From: Onchocerca lupi
Lineage: Eukaryota > Nematoda > Chromadorea > Rhabditida > Onchocercidae
Direction: 5' to 3'
NCBI GenBank assembly: GCA_028564675.1
Contig: JAOVVO010000012.1
Coordinates: forward strand, 124,001-188,000
Length of the DNA stretch: 64,000 nucleotides
Part shown: in pieces, positions 15,201-27,289 of the stretch
Layout of the letters: each line of letters opens with the position of its first letter
Numbering within the stretch: the first letter of the stretch is position 1
Position numbers and translations under genes: made by a program
Notes under the pieces: generated by a model
Databases searched by the model: none
Seen by the model: the letters and a program-made list of their open reading frames with translations, nothing else
Told to the model about the DNA's origin: nothing

Positions 15201-15825
15201 TTCCCTTCATTGTCCACTTTCGATAACCAACCTAAATTTAGGAGTTTCACGAATTATTGAAATTTTTCAATGAAAAAGTAATAATCTGCAAAAGATATAC
15301 GCAAAAATTAAACTTTTCCAAGGTAAACAAATGATAAAATTCCGTTCATGGATCAATAAAGTACTACTTTCCCTACAAATCATTAATAAATTTATTGAAA
15401 TAATACCACTAATCGCATTGTTAAACCTTTTCTTGAATGGAAAAAGAATCGTCCCAATTAGTGTAGCCCATAATAAAGGTGTTAAAAACATGTACATCAT
15501 TTTGTATACTGCATAAAGTCCTACCAAGCATATTCCTGTCTGTAAAGAAGTTAATTAAAATGATAAAATCAAATTATATCTGAACCAATACAACTGCTGT
15601 ATTTTCAAAAAATCAGCGGGTATATTTTAGCTATAAGAAAATTTCAAGTTATATTTTTGTCTGATCCAAACACAATTTTATGAGATATTCTTAACGAACT
15701 AATAGAATGAGTAGTTTACAATCAAATCAATTTCATACCAGTGTAAATAATAGAGCGTTATAAAAGGCGAACTGTAAGGCAATCCATCGATCGCTACTTG
15801 ACATCAGCTGGTCCATCAGGCTCAT
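9261..15825 (-). CDS. tmem245: TMEM245-like multi-pass membrane protein (AI-2E-transporter superfamily)
   Basis: Seventeen exons give about 752 aa: 15825-15739, 15539-15407, 15231-15120, 15005-14867, 14541-14432, 14172-14058, 13926-13789, 13587-13504, 13122-12985, 12777-12535, 12378-12277, 11636-11466, 11206-11084, 10980-10832, 10675-10576, 10306-10135, 9402-9261. The N-terminus has the family's membrane start (LQFAFYNALLF, LLWATLIGTILFPFKKRF). The C-terminal third matches the AI-2E-transporter-like core of TMEM245: GVFVLSAKMSLFYGLYTYF, then GSHPYVTGLAIIGGMYW and LGLQGAIIGPILLC. A large loop with amphipathic helices sits near residues 270-450. The transported substrate is unknown for animal TMEM245. 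Two joins are unsure. The exon 6 donor could be gtcaag or a GC site. Exon 15 joins exon 16 in frame only at cag/ttaagt, which is not a GT donor. The last residues before the stop are NVYAQFAHA. The start ATG is three bases after a tttcag acceptor. Confidence 0.88.
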
Positions 15826-15828
15826 TTC

Positions 15829-17505
15829 TGAAACTTAAAATTAGAAATATTATTCTAAGTTTTCCATTTATTACAAGTATTCTTGCTGATGGCATGAAAA
15901 TTTCAAATTTAATAAATGGAACAATGACGTAAAATCTTCAGAGATTAGTAATGTAGTGATGTAATTTGAGTATGATTAAGCGAAAAACTCGCTGTTCTTG
16001 AGAAGCAAATCTTTGGCAGGAATTAACACAAAGTTGCAGAGAAGGAAAAATGAAGGACGGGCGAAGGAATGATGGAAAAAACATACTTCATTGCAAGAAA
16101 CAAATTTTCCAAGAATTTAGCGAATGCTAGGATGGGAAAGAGAAAGAAAGAGAGAGAGCGCGAGAAAGCGAGAGAGAGAGAGAAGGAGAATTGTTATATG
16201 ATGTGATAAGAGATATATCTCGAGTGCAGAAAGGAAAAGATCCCGATGAATTGAAACTAAAGGGAGTGCGAGATGACTTCATTCGTCCTCAAATGGATTT
16301 ATTTTCCTCGCCTGCCTGCCTTATCAGTTTTATCGAAGTTCCAATATTAGTTGCTCTACGAGAAGTCAATGGAGGTAATGCAATCACGTTTCCTTCAAAT
16401 CCGCGAATTCAAAACGTTGTTAATATGACTAATGCCAAGAAATTTAAAGAAAAATCTTTCGTACAGAATGCCATAGTTGCCAAGTTCAACGTCACATAGG
16501 AAACTGTGTAAAGTAAGCCAAAAATGTGCTTTTAACACATTCTTCGATAATGTTCTGGGGATTTAATAAACCATATTGATATTTCTGTTGAAGATGGAAA
16601 TATACTGCTTCGCTAACACATCAATTAAAAACTATCTGTCGATTCAATTTTCGAACTTCATTAAAAAACTAAGATTTGTAAGAAACAAGAGCAAAAGGAA
16701 GAGAAAGTTTTGCAAAATCTTAACACCAGTGTATATTACTGCTCCACAATTTTTTTTTTTTTTCAACTAATAAAAGGAGTTTTAGCGCTATCTCTGAAAG
16801 ATGTCATTAATTATCCATAAGTTCATTTAACCAATCCAATCTTGCTATCACTATTCATCTATCAATTGCTTCTGATACTTCTAATTTTGATTTTAAATTT
16901 CTTCTGGCGGATAAATTTTATTTTGGGACAATTAATCTAAAGAGAGCTTAAGTTTGTAAGAAGTGAAATTTCCTAAGTTGTTGCAAATTACCGATGTAAT
17001 TCATGCAAATTCAAATTCTTCATACTCTCATTTCATTACTTATTGGCACATTGTGATATTTACGAAACCTAAGAAACTTTTCGAATGAAGGTTTTGGACT
17101 TTCTTCTTGATAGTTTCTTGAATCTATACAGGGAATTAAGAGTCAGATGACATAATTGTTTTCGACGTTTCAATTATTATTTTTGTAATTAATGAACATA
17201 ATTAAAAAGAGTGAAAAGAGCTTTAAGCCTCATCTCACTTTCAGATCCTGAGCAGAGATTCCACTGATAAGTACAGAACTTTTAGCCTGAAATAATTAAT
17301 TAAAAAGAAAAGAGGAAAACATCAAGACAAGATTTACATACATTAGTAGGTATTTTAAATTAAAATTAGGTATTTTCTCAAAATTTAGGTCTCTTTCGAC
17401 TTTAAATCAAAATTTAGGTCTCTTTTGAAAGCAGCATAAGCCTAAAAAACTTATTTTTGTACAAGTCCTCTTCATCATTCTCATCGTTTTTATCAGTGTG
17501 AACAA
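15829..17505. other. Intergenic region upstream of the tmem245-like gene
   Basis: The region contains the GA-rich tract at 16138-16190 and a 102-codon open frame (16191-16499, +) with no recognisable similarity. At 17378-17430 a short tandem of the phrase caaaatttaggtctctttt occurs twice. No supported gene was found. Confidence 0.55.
16138..16190. repeat. GA-rich low-complexity tract
   Basis: A purine run of gaga and gaaa units with two cgcg/gcg interruptions lies about 310 bases upstream of the tmem245-like start. GA tracts can act in nematode promoters, but nothing here shows a function. Confidence 0.85.
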
Positions 17506-18440
17506 TCTACATAATTAAAATATGAATGTTCGTTATTTTCTTTACCACACAACATTTCAAGTTCTTCACCGACTGATTTGAAATTCTGAAACAACGTCGC
17601 ATTTAAATAGGCATGTGTTTCCATATAGATGTACCTACTTTTTTTTATCTCGGTAAGGATAAACGTGTTTTTCGCCAAAACGTTCCGATTAACAGATAGA
17701 TAAAGTATGGTTAACCAATTGTAAGGCAACATGTTGGAGATTAGAAAAGGAGGAAAAGCCCCGAAAAGATATAAAAGGTTCGGATTTTGAAGCAGAATCA
17801 ATTCGAATTCGATAAAAATTCGAGTTCAATAAAAGTTCAGTTTGGAGTTTCTATACAGATACAACGACAATTTTACAACGACACAGATCGACGCAGCAAT
17901 AGCAGCAAATTGACAGTCAAGGAAATCTATTCTTCTCTAAAGTAACAAGGGAAAGAATAATTCAATGATTAATTTACTTAGATATTCTCAAATAATTTCG
18001 AGGACAGTTGGGGTGCGATAGATCTGCTTTAGTTCATTCAAATCCCTCGCAGAAGATCAGACATAGGTCGTCGTATTCGCAAAGCGGAAGGAATGCGACA
18101 ATTAATTGCAAATCAAACTGAGGGAGGACGGGCGTCAGCGAACCAGCGAAGCAGCAAAGAATGACTCAATTACGTTCCGAGGAAACAGCAGAGCGACGTG
18201 CAGCCAAACTTGAGAATACATGGCTGCGAGCACGATGATCGTGTTCTGAAGCTTCGGATCAACAAAATGAACGCGACAGGCTAAAGGCTAAGTGGCTGAA
18301 AGAGGTCAACGAGAAACAGCAGATCAGCGTCAAATTTGACTTCTTTTGATCAGCAATTACGCGATTACAATCACCTTGCATTCCTTACAACCCAACTGAT
18401 GATTTTAGTTTGGGCTGGCACGTTTTATCGGCACTATGAT
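17506..18440 (+). mobile_element. Truncated Helitron, 5' end plus start of the coding region
   Basis: The left edge reads a/TCTACATAATTAAAAT, the A/TC form of a Helitron 5' end. It is followed at 17525-17625 by a roughly 95-base segment also seen at 45189-45281 and, diverged, at both ends of the 59.7-63.6 kb element. From about 18040 the plus strand encodes a broken version of the arginine/glutamate-rich start of a Helitron protein (SDIGRRIRKAEGMRQLIANQ, then EETAERRAAKLE and NERDRLKAKWLKEVNEKQ), interrupted by stops. The stretch ctgctttagttc before it also precedes the start codon of the 59.7-63.6 kb element at about 62590. No Rep, helicase or 3' hairpin follows, so this is a truncated, dead copy. 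The right border is approximate. Confidence 0.7.
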
Positions 18441-21057
18441 TGAAGTGTGTTATTATAAGAGCTTCGGTGGTTTTAATGGCGTTATATTCGACTGCCTTAC
18501 CATCATTTTCGGTTTTTTTGCAAATATTTATTTGATGCGAGTTGTTTTATCTACTTGATGTCATTCGAATGTCACAAGGTAAGGCTTTTGTTTTTCTCCA
18601 TTTTAATCCATAGAAATCCTATTCGAAGATTAAGATCCTCATCAAATGAAATCTCGTAACCGTCATTACTGGTTACGATAAAATGGAACAAATTATAGTA
18701 GTTTAAATGATTGGTAATTTTATTTCACTGTTTGGGACCCATAGGTTCTGGAATGCTTGAAAGTTTCTTCATTTGTTTTCATGTTGACTTAGTTGAGAAA
18801 ATTATTGGTTCAACCAAATGAACGAATGAAAGCCATGTCAATGAATTTAAGAATTTCAAATCGTACCTTGCGAAATATGAACATCGTCAAAGGTACGCAA
18901 ATGCTAATCATGCTGTTTATAATAATCATATTCCTTTGCATTATCTTCGAAAAGAGCGCCTACAATGTAACATATATCAAATACATTCGAAATGATGTTG
19001 AGGATTCTGATATTTAGTATGTAATTGCTTATTTCTGACTATTAATTTGTTGCGAAATTTCTCACTGACTCTTTGTTTTCAGTTGTACTTAATTTTTGAA
19101 GAAATTAAATTTCATCTTAGTTTCACAAATTTTCCTCTTTAAAACATCTATATTATAGTCAGATTTTTCACGGTCGTCTAGTAATTGTTTTTGGGATATT
19201 TTTTCTTTTGACTTGGATAACATTTAAAAAAATGATATTTTAGGGAATTAAAAATAATTCTCTTGAAAATGTGTCACATTTGTGGCTATGCAACTGGTCT
19301 TTGATGTATATTGCTATAAATTGTTAAGTAACATAACTTTTGTACAAGCCAACTTCTAGCAAATAATTTTTTGGAAGACAAAAATGGTAAGATTGGAACA
19401 TTGCGTAACCCAATATAGTATATGCAAAATTCAAAACAATCATTCTTTTCTTCCCGAATGTCAACAAGCTTCTATAAAATAGATTAAGATATTATCTAAT
19501 CCCTAACTATAAAAGAAAACATTACTTTTATTTATTGATTACTTGCGATTTATTCACGTTTGTCTCCATTTATATTTTATTTCCTGCGTTGATGCTTCTT
19601 ATTTTTCACTTTACTTTTTTCATACTGTGCGAACAAAACATCTATGTAACATCTAAGAAAAGATCCGGAAGCTTTTACAAGATAAAAATCTGTGATGAAA
19701 CACAAATCGGATTGTTCTTCATTTCGGTTTTCACATTAAACTGCTGAATGAAAGCACAGAATGTCGTATAAACTGGCTAGTATTTTAAAATTTCTCATCA
19801 ACTTTGCAAATGGTGTCTTTTTTTTTTTTTTTTTTTTTAATACTCATTGTTGTAGTCAGAACCAAGAAGTTCACGACAGCTTTCATATTTGCAGTAATCT
19901 ACACTGTACTTGATAATTGCTTCATAATTTCCTGATATAGTTTTTTGGAATTTCCAATTCCTCCCAACACAGACAGTATTAATAGACTCAGGTCCGATTA
20001 ATCAAATCCACAAACTGATTTTAAATTTAATGATCTCCAAATTAGTTCTGATTTTCCCAGTTTACTTCGTTGAATTTTCTTTTCTTTTAATTCTTTTATA
20101 TTTTACTATGCAAATTAGGTTCGAGAATCAATGGGCTTCAAATTAATCACTAATTTTCCCAATAAACAATTCATTATTGATAAGAGTAAAGATTAATAAA
20201 GATCAACTGAGACTATTCAGTTCAGAGGAAGGAGAATCTTGCTTGTCTGAATTATTTTCAATCTAAAGGAAGTGAAAAGTCATCGATGACACCAAATGCT
20301 CTTCAATACTCCATATGTTTCATTTTCCATAGTGGCTTTTTTGTTACTACTCATAGTTATGGGTAAAACAGCAGTGAGATTAAGATACAGTAAAACATGC
20401 AACGCAAGAATAGATACAATGCGATTGAGATACGGTAGGACATGCAACGTAGGAATTATTAAATTAGCATAAATCTAACAAATATTTTAAATTTTGAAGG
20501 AGAATCCTGAAAGTAAAATTTGGGAATTTCAGAAATTCAAAAGGAAATACCAGAAGATTCCCATATAGCAATGATAAAATTTTAGCATTGCATTCGAAAA
20601 ATCCAAGTAATAACAGTTGTCCGGAAAATTAACATCGAGAGTTCTTTTTGCCCTTCAAGTAATCTTCTGTCAAACTTTTCCTACACAGTTACATTAAACA
20701 ATAAGAGACATCCATCAGTGATCATTTTACGATGAAATTTATAAATGACAAGAAGGCACTTTCTGTTCATATTAATTTGAAGACAACACCGATCCTTTTA
20801 TAAAGTTCAACATATTTCATCCAAATAAATCTAAAAGTAATGCTGAAACAAACCTGTCCAGGAATCCCCTGCTTTTAGCCTATCAAATAATTCCCCGCTT
20901 CGCTTTATTCCGAGAGTTTTTCTGCTGCAACAGATTTTGGGGCTTATTGAGGCTTTCAACAAGAAGATCGACTATTTCAAATTTCGAAAAGTAAGGATGA
21001 GGAGCGAGGATACTTGATGTAAACGGGGATGAGATTATATTCTAGTGATTGAGAGTG
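18441..21057. other. Intergenic region upstream of lin-9
   Basis: No supported gene. It holds an 8-base perfect inverted repeat (18654-18661 with 18671-18678), a T run at 19818-19838, and a diverged duplication around 20380-20455 in which a 'agatacrgtaraacatgcaacg' type phrase occurs twice about 45 bases apart. Frames at 18793-19017 and 19535-19747 are AT-rich hydrophobic chance frames. The divergent promoters of lin-9 and the tmem245-like gene must lie between 15.8 and 21.0 kb. Confidence 0.5.
20380..20455. repeat. Diverged two-copy tandem duplication
   Basis: The phrase gagat-aagatacagtaaaacatgcaacgcaagaat is followed about 45 bases later by gagatacggtaggacatgcaacgtaggaat. The copies differ at several positions, so the duplication is old. 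No coding frame is involved. Confidence 0.6.
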
Positions 21058-24000
21058 ATGAATATGGCAATTATAAATATCATTAAAGAACTGTTCCAGA
21101 GAAAAGTGCAAGAAATGCCGGGGGACGGCGAATCATCGAGGTACCATTTACGCGGACCTGTCAAGCCACCTTCAAGGTATACAGATTCTGGCGATGAAAG
21201 TCAAGAAGTTACACGTCCGTCGATTTCAAAACCAAAAAGGTAGTTGTGTTAGTTTTCATAATTACTTCCTTATTTCTAATTCATCTTTCATTGATTATTC
21301 GCGTAATAAAATATTGCATAACTTTTTTCGATTATTTATCAGTTTAACGATTTGCTTTACGTCACAATATCTCGAAATAGTCATTCTAATCTGTCATACT
21401 TGATCGTTTTTTTTTTCTTAATTTAAGAAATACTTTTACAGGAAAACTTTCGTTGTAAGTTTTGTTTCAGTAAACGTCTTTCACCACTAAAACGTGGTAC
21501 AAAAATATTGAAAACAGAGAGTGATACTGATAGTAATATTTCAAGTGGTACTAACAGTCGAGTGCTCGCAAAATCATTCGAGGTGAGTTCTTCTTACAAA
21601 ATAGGCAGCAGTTCTTATAAACAAAATTCTGCAATTTTATAACGACTAGAAGCTGATTCCATAAATTTTATTGTCGAATTTTATCTTCATTTTTATCCCA
21701 AAATTTTAGAAACTGGCAATTATTCGTTATAATAAATTCGTTAAATTAATATTACCTTTAGAAATTAATATTCTCTTTTAGAGTCCAAAAAAATTGACAG
21801 TGAATAATGGTGCACAACGCGATATTTCACGAGAAAGTACAGCACCGCGCACAGCTCGTCCGCAGCCATCTGAAATATCACCAACAATGCGGGAAAATTT
21901 ACGGCATTTAAAAAATGTTCTAAAATTACCTAAAGTAATATATTCCCATGTATTCGCAAATTTATGGTTTTTATTCGAAAATTTATAGTTTAGATCTGGT
22001 TCAATGATGAGATTTCAGAACAAAAAAAGCAAAAGTTACGATAAATAAGTTCACAAACAGATAGAAACAGATAGAAATTGCAAGTGGAGGAATGATGAAG
22101 ATGTTAAATTATAAAGTCTTCAAGAAATTTTTTGATCATTTTAATCGTTGTTGTTGGTAATTCGTAGTTTTTAAGATGATTCTAAACAAAAAAGTCGCAA
22201 ACTTTTCGAAAATTTTCAGGCTCGTAGGTGGGTTTACTGCGAATTTTTTTATTCCGGTGTTGACCAACAACTTTTTTCGGGAGAAAATGAATTTGTACAG
22301 TTGCTTCATGAAATGTTTCCGAATTTGCGTACTCTCAAACTTTGTCGACCGGAATGGAGAGCTATAAGGCGAATGATAGGGAAGCCGAGGAGATGTTCAG
22401 AAGCTTTCCTAAATGAAGAGCGTGAGTCATTGGAGACGAAAAGGTAATATATTAAATATGAAAATTGTATTTGAGTATTCCATTTTTTGAATAAAAATTG
22501 TTGTTGACATCTTAGTGCTATTGATTATCCTAATTAAAGATATTTGTCAATCTTCTTCATAGATGCTACATTGTTAAGCTTATAATCACATATAAATCCT
22601 ATTATTTTAAAAAATTTGTATAATTGCTTTACAAAATGTTCCCGAACTTGCGTATTATCAAACTTTTTCAACTGGTATTAAAAATTTGTTTTCCAAATTT
22701 TTATTTTTTAACAATTTCTAGAGCTAGAATCCGTCAGATTTATGATGGAAGTTTGATGAATATTCCGGCTGGATGCGAACTTCCGTTGCGACTACCTCCT
22801 CCTTTAATAATCGGAGCAAAAATCTATGCACGCGTACGCACACCCAAAGATGGCATCTATGCTGGCACAATTGATGCCATACTGCCAGCTTCATATCGAG
22901 TGGTTTTTGATAAGGAAGAAATGATCCCACCAATGATTATCAAGGATTCGGAGGTTATGTCTGCTCAAACGGTTCATATTTTCATTTATTTTAAATGATT
23001 AAAAAACCATTCCTTCAAGAATGATACAATGAATATAAATACTTTGGGAACGAATGGAGCACTGTATAAGTCTCTTCTAATTTCTTTGTAGTTGGAGTAT
23101 CTGTTTCTTGAATTTGTCGATAGTAGATTTTTGATAATAGCAATAAGTCTCAGAATACTTATTTTATTCTTTACTATGAATGGTTGATTATGCGAGTCTT
23201 GCATTTTTGGAATTTAAAAATATCAAATTTTTATAGATTGAGCTACTCTCAATTAATTATTTTTTGGAGCAGAATCGTTCTGCAATCCCACCCTCACTGA
23301 TCAGATTTGGTCATGCCGGCGTTCTTCCAAAATTTGCTGATGTATCATCTTCCAGTCGTTCTTCTACAGGGCTAGATTCTATTCGAAAACCAACGAGAAG
23401 TAAGTCGAAAAAACTTCATTTCCTCTTTTCATTATCTTTGAAAAGCACAAAAACTCTTTTTGATTGCGATGTAAAAGTGACCAAGATTGGTGAAAATTGG
23501 CAGAACATAATTCCCAATATTTTTAATGAAGTTGGAAAGATATCACCATACATTAGTAAGAAAATTGGGTCACGTGAAGTACCTGCTGTTATTTGATTGG
23601 ATTAAAAGTTAGTAGAATGAGCAGTATCAGGATTATTAGATTATTTGATTATACAATTTCTTAATCATGGCCAGTTATTGGCTTGACATGGAGTATTATC
23701 AGACAATAAATTATAATGAATAACTTCAATACTGATAAGTCTGACATCTTCGTCCGCTGATACTTTACTCTTTCTTAAAAATTGATTTCATTCCACTGAA
23801 ATCTATTTCTTCTTCAGATTTGTGAACTTATGTCATGTCCTTTATTTTTAGAATAACTACCGATTTAATTAGCTTTTAGTTACGAAACTAACTTATAGGG
23901 CAGCAAACTGATATGATTGAAGATTCGATTTTTGGAATTAAAAATTATGCGAAATATTTTATAAATTTTAAATTTATGGAATTAATATTAAAAATAAAAT

Positions 24001-24098
24001 TATCTTTTTCGTGTGTGTTCTTACAAGAATACAATGATTTTTATTGGAAATGTAATGACCTTTGAATATTTTTTGTTTATTTTACGCAGCAGCTGCAC

Positions 24099-24143
<45 letters not shown>

Positions 24144-25652
24144 AAAAAAAAAAAAACAACTAGTATATATATAACTAAACAACTAGTATATATATATATA
24201 TATGTCGATTTTATATTCCTAAATATGTCGATTTATAGTTTTTTCTCATTATAGTTCGAGATGAGAAAGTTGGAAATTTCCCTGTCCGGATGCTCGTTAT
24301 CCTCGTGAAATTGAGCAAACTAATCGAAGTTAAACGAACTTTGGTGAAATCACTAACTGAATTAAATATGGAAGCTGAAAAAATGAATATGATAACAGAT
24401 TCCTATCCGATTGCCTTCCAAGTTTGTTTTTTCCATTTATTGGTCTACATTTTCGATTCCGTGAAGTAGAAAACTTGTCCATTTTGGAAAAGAAATGTAG
24501 GAAAACATCTTTGATCCCAATTTTCTGTGATCCGTATCGAATAGCATCAATTTTTTCTTCCTTTTGCATGAATTTGATACAAATGGGTAAGATCAAAATG
24601 AAAATTGATTTTTAGAGAAGGTACGCCCAGGTTGTGATTGACATTGAGACAGTAAATAGGCAGTTACAATCGTACTTGAATGCCATCAGTGAATATTGCA
24701 ATCAGTTGTTGCCACAGTTGAGTGAAGTAAGTTTAAATTTTTTTTTTTTCAAAATTCTATATTCGTTTTACCTGTTTGAGGGCAGTTCATTTTAATATGT
24801 TTTAAAATGATGAAAATGATCATTTTATATAAAAATTGATTAGAGCAATTTGTTTATATACTGTTCCATTAACATTTACAAATTATATCTTCAGCGTTAG
24901 TTTGAATCTTCTGTCTTTCGTAAATTCAAATATTAATTATTTTTCTCCATCCAAATTTGCACCTTTCTTTTAGGTCGTGCAGTCAGTGTATCTATTAAAG
25001 TACTAGTTGAAGAATTCCATACACCAAAATTTGTCTTACAAATTTAAATTTATAAATTGCCCTTAAATTATTCAACGATAGATATTTTAAAACACGGGAG
25101 GAAATGAATAGTCCTACCTTTATTGCTTTTGTTTTGTTCATTTCATAACAAATCATCATTAGTCGAGATTTTGCAGTTGTCATTAACTTCACGACCAGAA
25201 GCTCTAAGAAAAATGTGTCAAACTCATTCAGTACAAATCGTCAAACATTGCAACAACGGATTGAATGTACAAAATAAACATGCACTAGATTTGGTTACGT
25301 CATTGACCGCACTGCTATTACAGGTAAATTTCTGAGCGAAAATCGACAAATTGGACATGACTTGATTAATTCGAATACTTTCATATTATTGATCTAGTTA
25401 ATGATTAGCATTCCGAGCAAAAAAATTTTCATTAATGAAATTCGAGTTAGGTTCCATCAGTGTTTTTTTCAACAGATTCGAGCATTGGGACAACAAAGTT
25501 GTACACCACTCGACTTGCATACCCTTTCGGAATCGTTGAATGAAATTCGAAAGCAAATTGATCCGTCGAATGTAGCTGCTTTTCAGGATTTTGTGGAAGT
25601 ACATATGAAACAAATTCACAATATGATGTTAAATATTGGGAATATGTATTAA
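21058..25652 (+). CDS. lin-9: LIN-9, DIRP-domain subunit of the DREAM/MuvB complex
   Basis: Ten exons keep one frame (561 aa): 21058-21239, 21471-21582, 21782-21934, 22220-22443, 22722-22971, 23237-23399, 24255-24421, 24616-24726, 25177-25323, 25476-25652. Residues about 150-255 are the DIRP domain: RRWVYCEFFYSGVDQQLF, FPNLRTLKLCRPEWRAIRR, MIGKPRRCSEAFLNEER, then IGAKIYARVRTPKDGIYAG. The rest also follows LIN-9 to its end: FPVRMLVILVKLSKLIEVKR, a coiled helical part, and a C-terminus NEIRKQIDPSNVAAFQDFVE. LIN-9 is a nuclear scaffold of MuvB, which joins E2F/Rb or Myb modules to silence or activate cell-cycle genes (synMuv B in C. elegans). The first 149 residues are basic and serine-rich, as expected for the variable N-terminus. 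Start: an acceptor ttctag ends at 21045, 13 bases before ATG 21058; a second in-frame ATG at 21115 (MPGDGESS) is possible. Confidence 0.95.
24102..24203. repeat. TA microsatellite with A-run inside lin-9 intron 6
   Basis: A pure TA run at 24102-24136 is followed by an A run and two copies of acaactagtatatatat. It lies in the 855-base intron between lin-9 exons 6 and 7, so it should not affect the protein. It is a likely length-variable site. Confidence 0.9.
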
Positions 25653-25718
25653 GTATCATTTTTGAGGAACGGTGCTAGAATTTTTATTATATTTTCGCCT
25701 TGTATTTTCACACTTCGA

Positions 25719-25724
25719 AATAAA
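25719..25724 (+). promoter_or_regulatory. Polyadenylation signal of lin-9
   Basis: An AATAAA, within aaataaaataaaag, lies 67 bases after the lin-9 stop codon. Position and sequence fit the gene's 3' end. Confidence 0.6.
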
Positions 25725-27289
25725 ATAAAAGTAATAATTCTTAACTGAGCAATCGCATCTTGCAATTATTTTTGAATAAATCTTGTTACATTTGGAGGAC
25801 CTGTGTAAAAATATTTATGATCACTCTAGTATAGATAACATACATATGATTTTCATCGCAATACTGCTCAATACTTCGCGATACTGTTTGTTATTAAAAT
25901 ATAAAAAAATCTCGGTATGAAATCTTTGGTGCATGAAAAGCATAATCATTCAACATTCATAATCATTCAATGGACAATCCATTCAACGCTGAATTCAAAC
26001 TATACACAGAAAATCAGAAGCAGAACTTTCATTATCAGCAGACAGGATAGATGAAATTTATGACTTAATGGAATACAATTAGAATAAAGAAAACACTATC
26101 AAAGAACTAAGAGATGGCGAGTATATAAATATTAAAAAAAAGTATTCTTCTAATGATGTACAATGCAATGGAATAAAAAAAGTTTCTGCAGAGTGGTAGA
26201 GGAGTTAGACAAATGCTGAAATCAAAGTAACTTTTAGAGGTGACGATGTTTCCACAACCTTAGTAACAGCAGTTGGAAAGGAACTACACATCGAGAATTC
26301 TCTTCATATTGCAGCTATGGTGCACCATACCCATTCACACAGATTTGGAACATTGGTTGAGGAGAAATAATGACTGGAAGGAACCAGCAAATGCAGCAGA
26401 GAATCAGAATAATGAATTTGAAATATTATTTTGAGATTTCGAAATGTAAAACAAAGCTTTGAACAATGATACTTCGGATTTATTGTAGTTAAGGAAAGAA
26501 AGAAAAATTGCTGGAATTAGGAGGACTGATTGATACTGTTATATTAAGAAATGATTGAATGAAAATGGAAATAGTGAAAGATCAAAAGAGAGAGTAATAA
26601 AACAATTGCGAAGAATGATATCTGAAAAGCATATATGTGAAATGAAAAAATGTTTTCCAGTTCCATAGGTTTTTGTTAAAGAATTTCCAGAATTTTAGTC
26701 CAAAAAATTCCAAAAACAAAGCCTCTAATTGTAAAAAATACTGATTCTAAGCCTAAGAAGTACTGATAATCAAAAATCCTTCCATTTTTGTTATTATTAT
26801 TAACAATCTCCAGCAACTGATTTTGAACTACATCTCATGAAGCAAAGTAAAGCTGGAGATAATTTTGCTTTTAAGTAAACGAAAATTTAAAATTACTAAT
26901 TTGTAGCTGCATTTCGAAACATTTTTCATTTAAAGCAATTTATTCATTATTTTTTATATATATAACTTACAAATTTGAAAAAACGAAGTTAGGGAGAATC
27001 ACTTAGTAATGGAAAACAAACCGAACTGGAATTATTTCATTTTAAAGATTGTTACATAATTTATAAACAAGTAATTTAAACACAATTTAACAGATGCATT
27101 CAAAACATTCCTGGTTAAAAGTATTAATTTAAAATTTTTTCCTCAAGGATGTTTCAAAATCGAATATTGAACAGGTCAAATTTAAAGACTTATTACCCTA
27201 TGATTTGCTTCCAACTGAATATCAAACCAGAAATAAGTCGACAAAAAGAAAAAAATCTCAAAAATCAAATAAAGTTCTTACTCCATCAT
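25725..27289. other. Convergent intergenic region between lin-9 and the SLC36-like gene
   Basis: Both neighbouring genes end here. I see no supported gene. A 53-codon plus-strand frame at 26209-26370 looks slightly more protein-like than its surroundings (VTFRGDDVSTTLVTAVGK, then HIAAMVHHTHSHRF). It has stops just upstream, so at best it is a relic. Confidence 0.5.

Noticed and set aside
16191..16499. 102-codon plus-strand open frame after the GA tract.
   Set aside because: No recognisable domain, no splice context and no poly(A) signal. Its start lies inside a low-complexity tract.
18793..19017. Plus-strand frame with one hydrophobic stretch as a third small membrane gene.
   Set aside because: The sequence before the helix is long and basic, there are no splice sites with matching phases, and it does not share the layout of the two supported genes.
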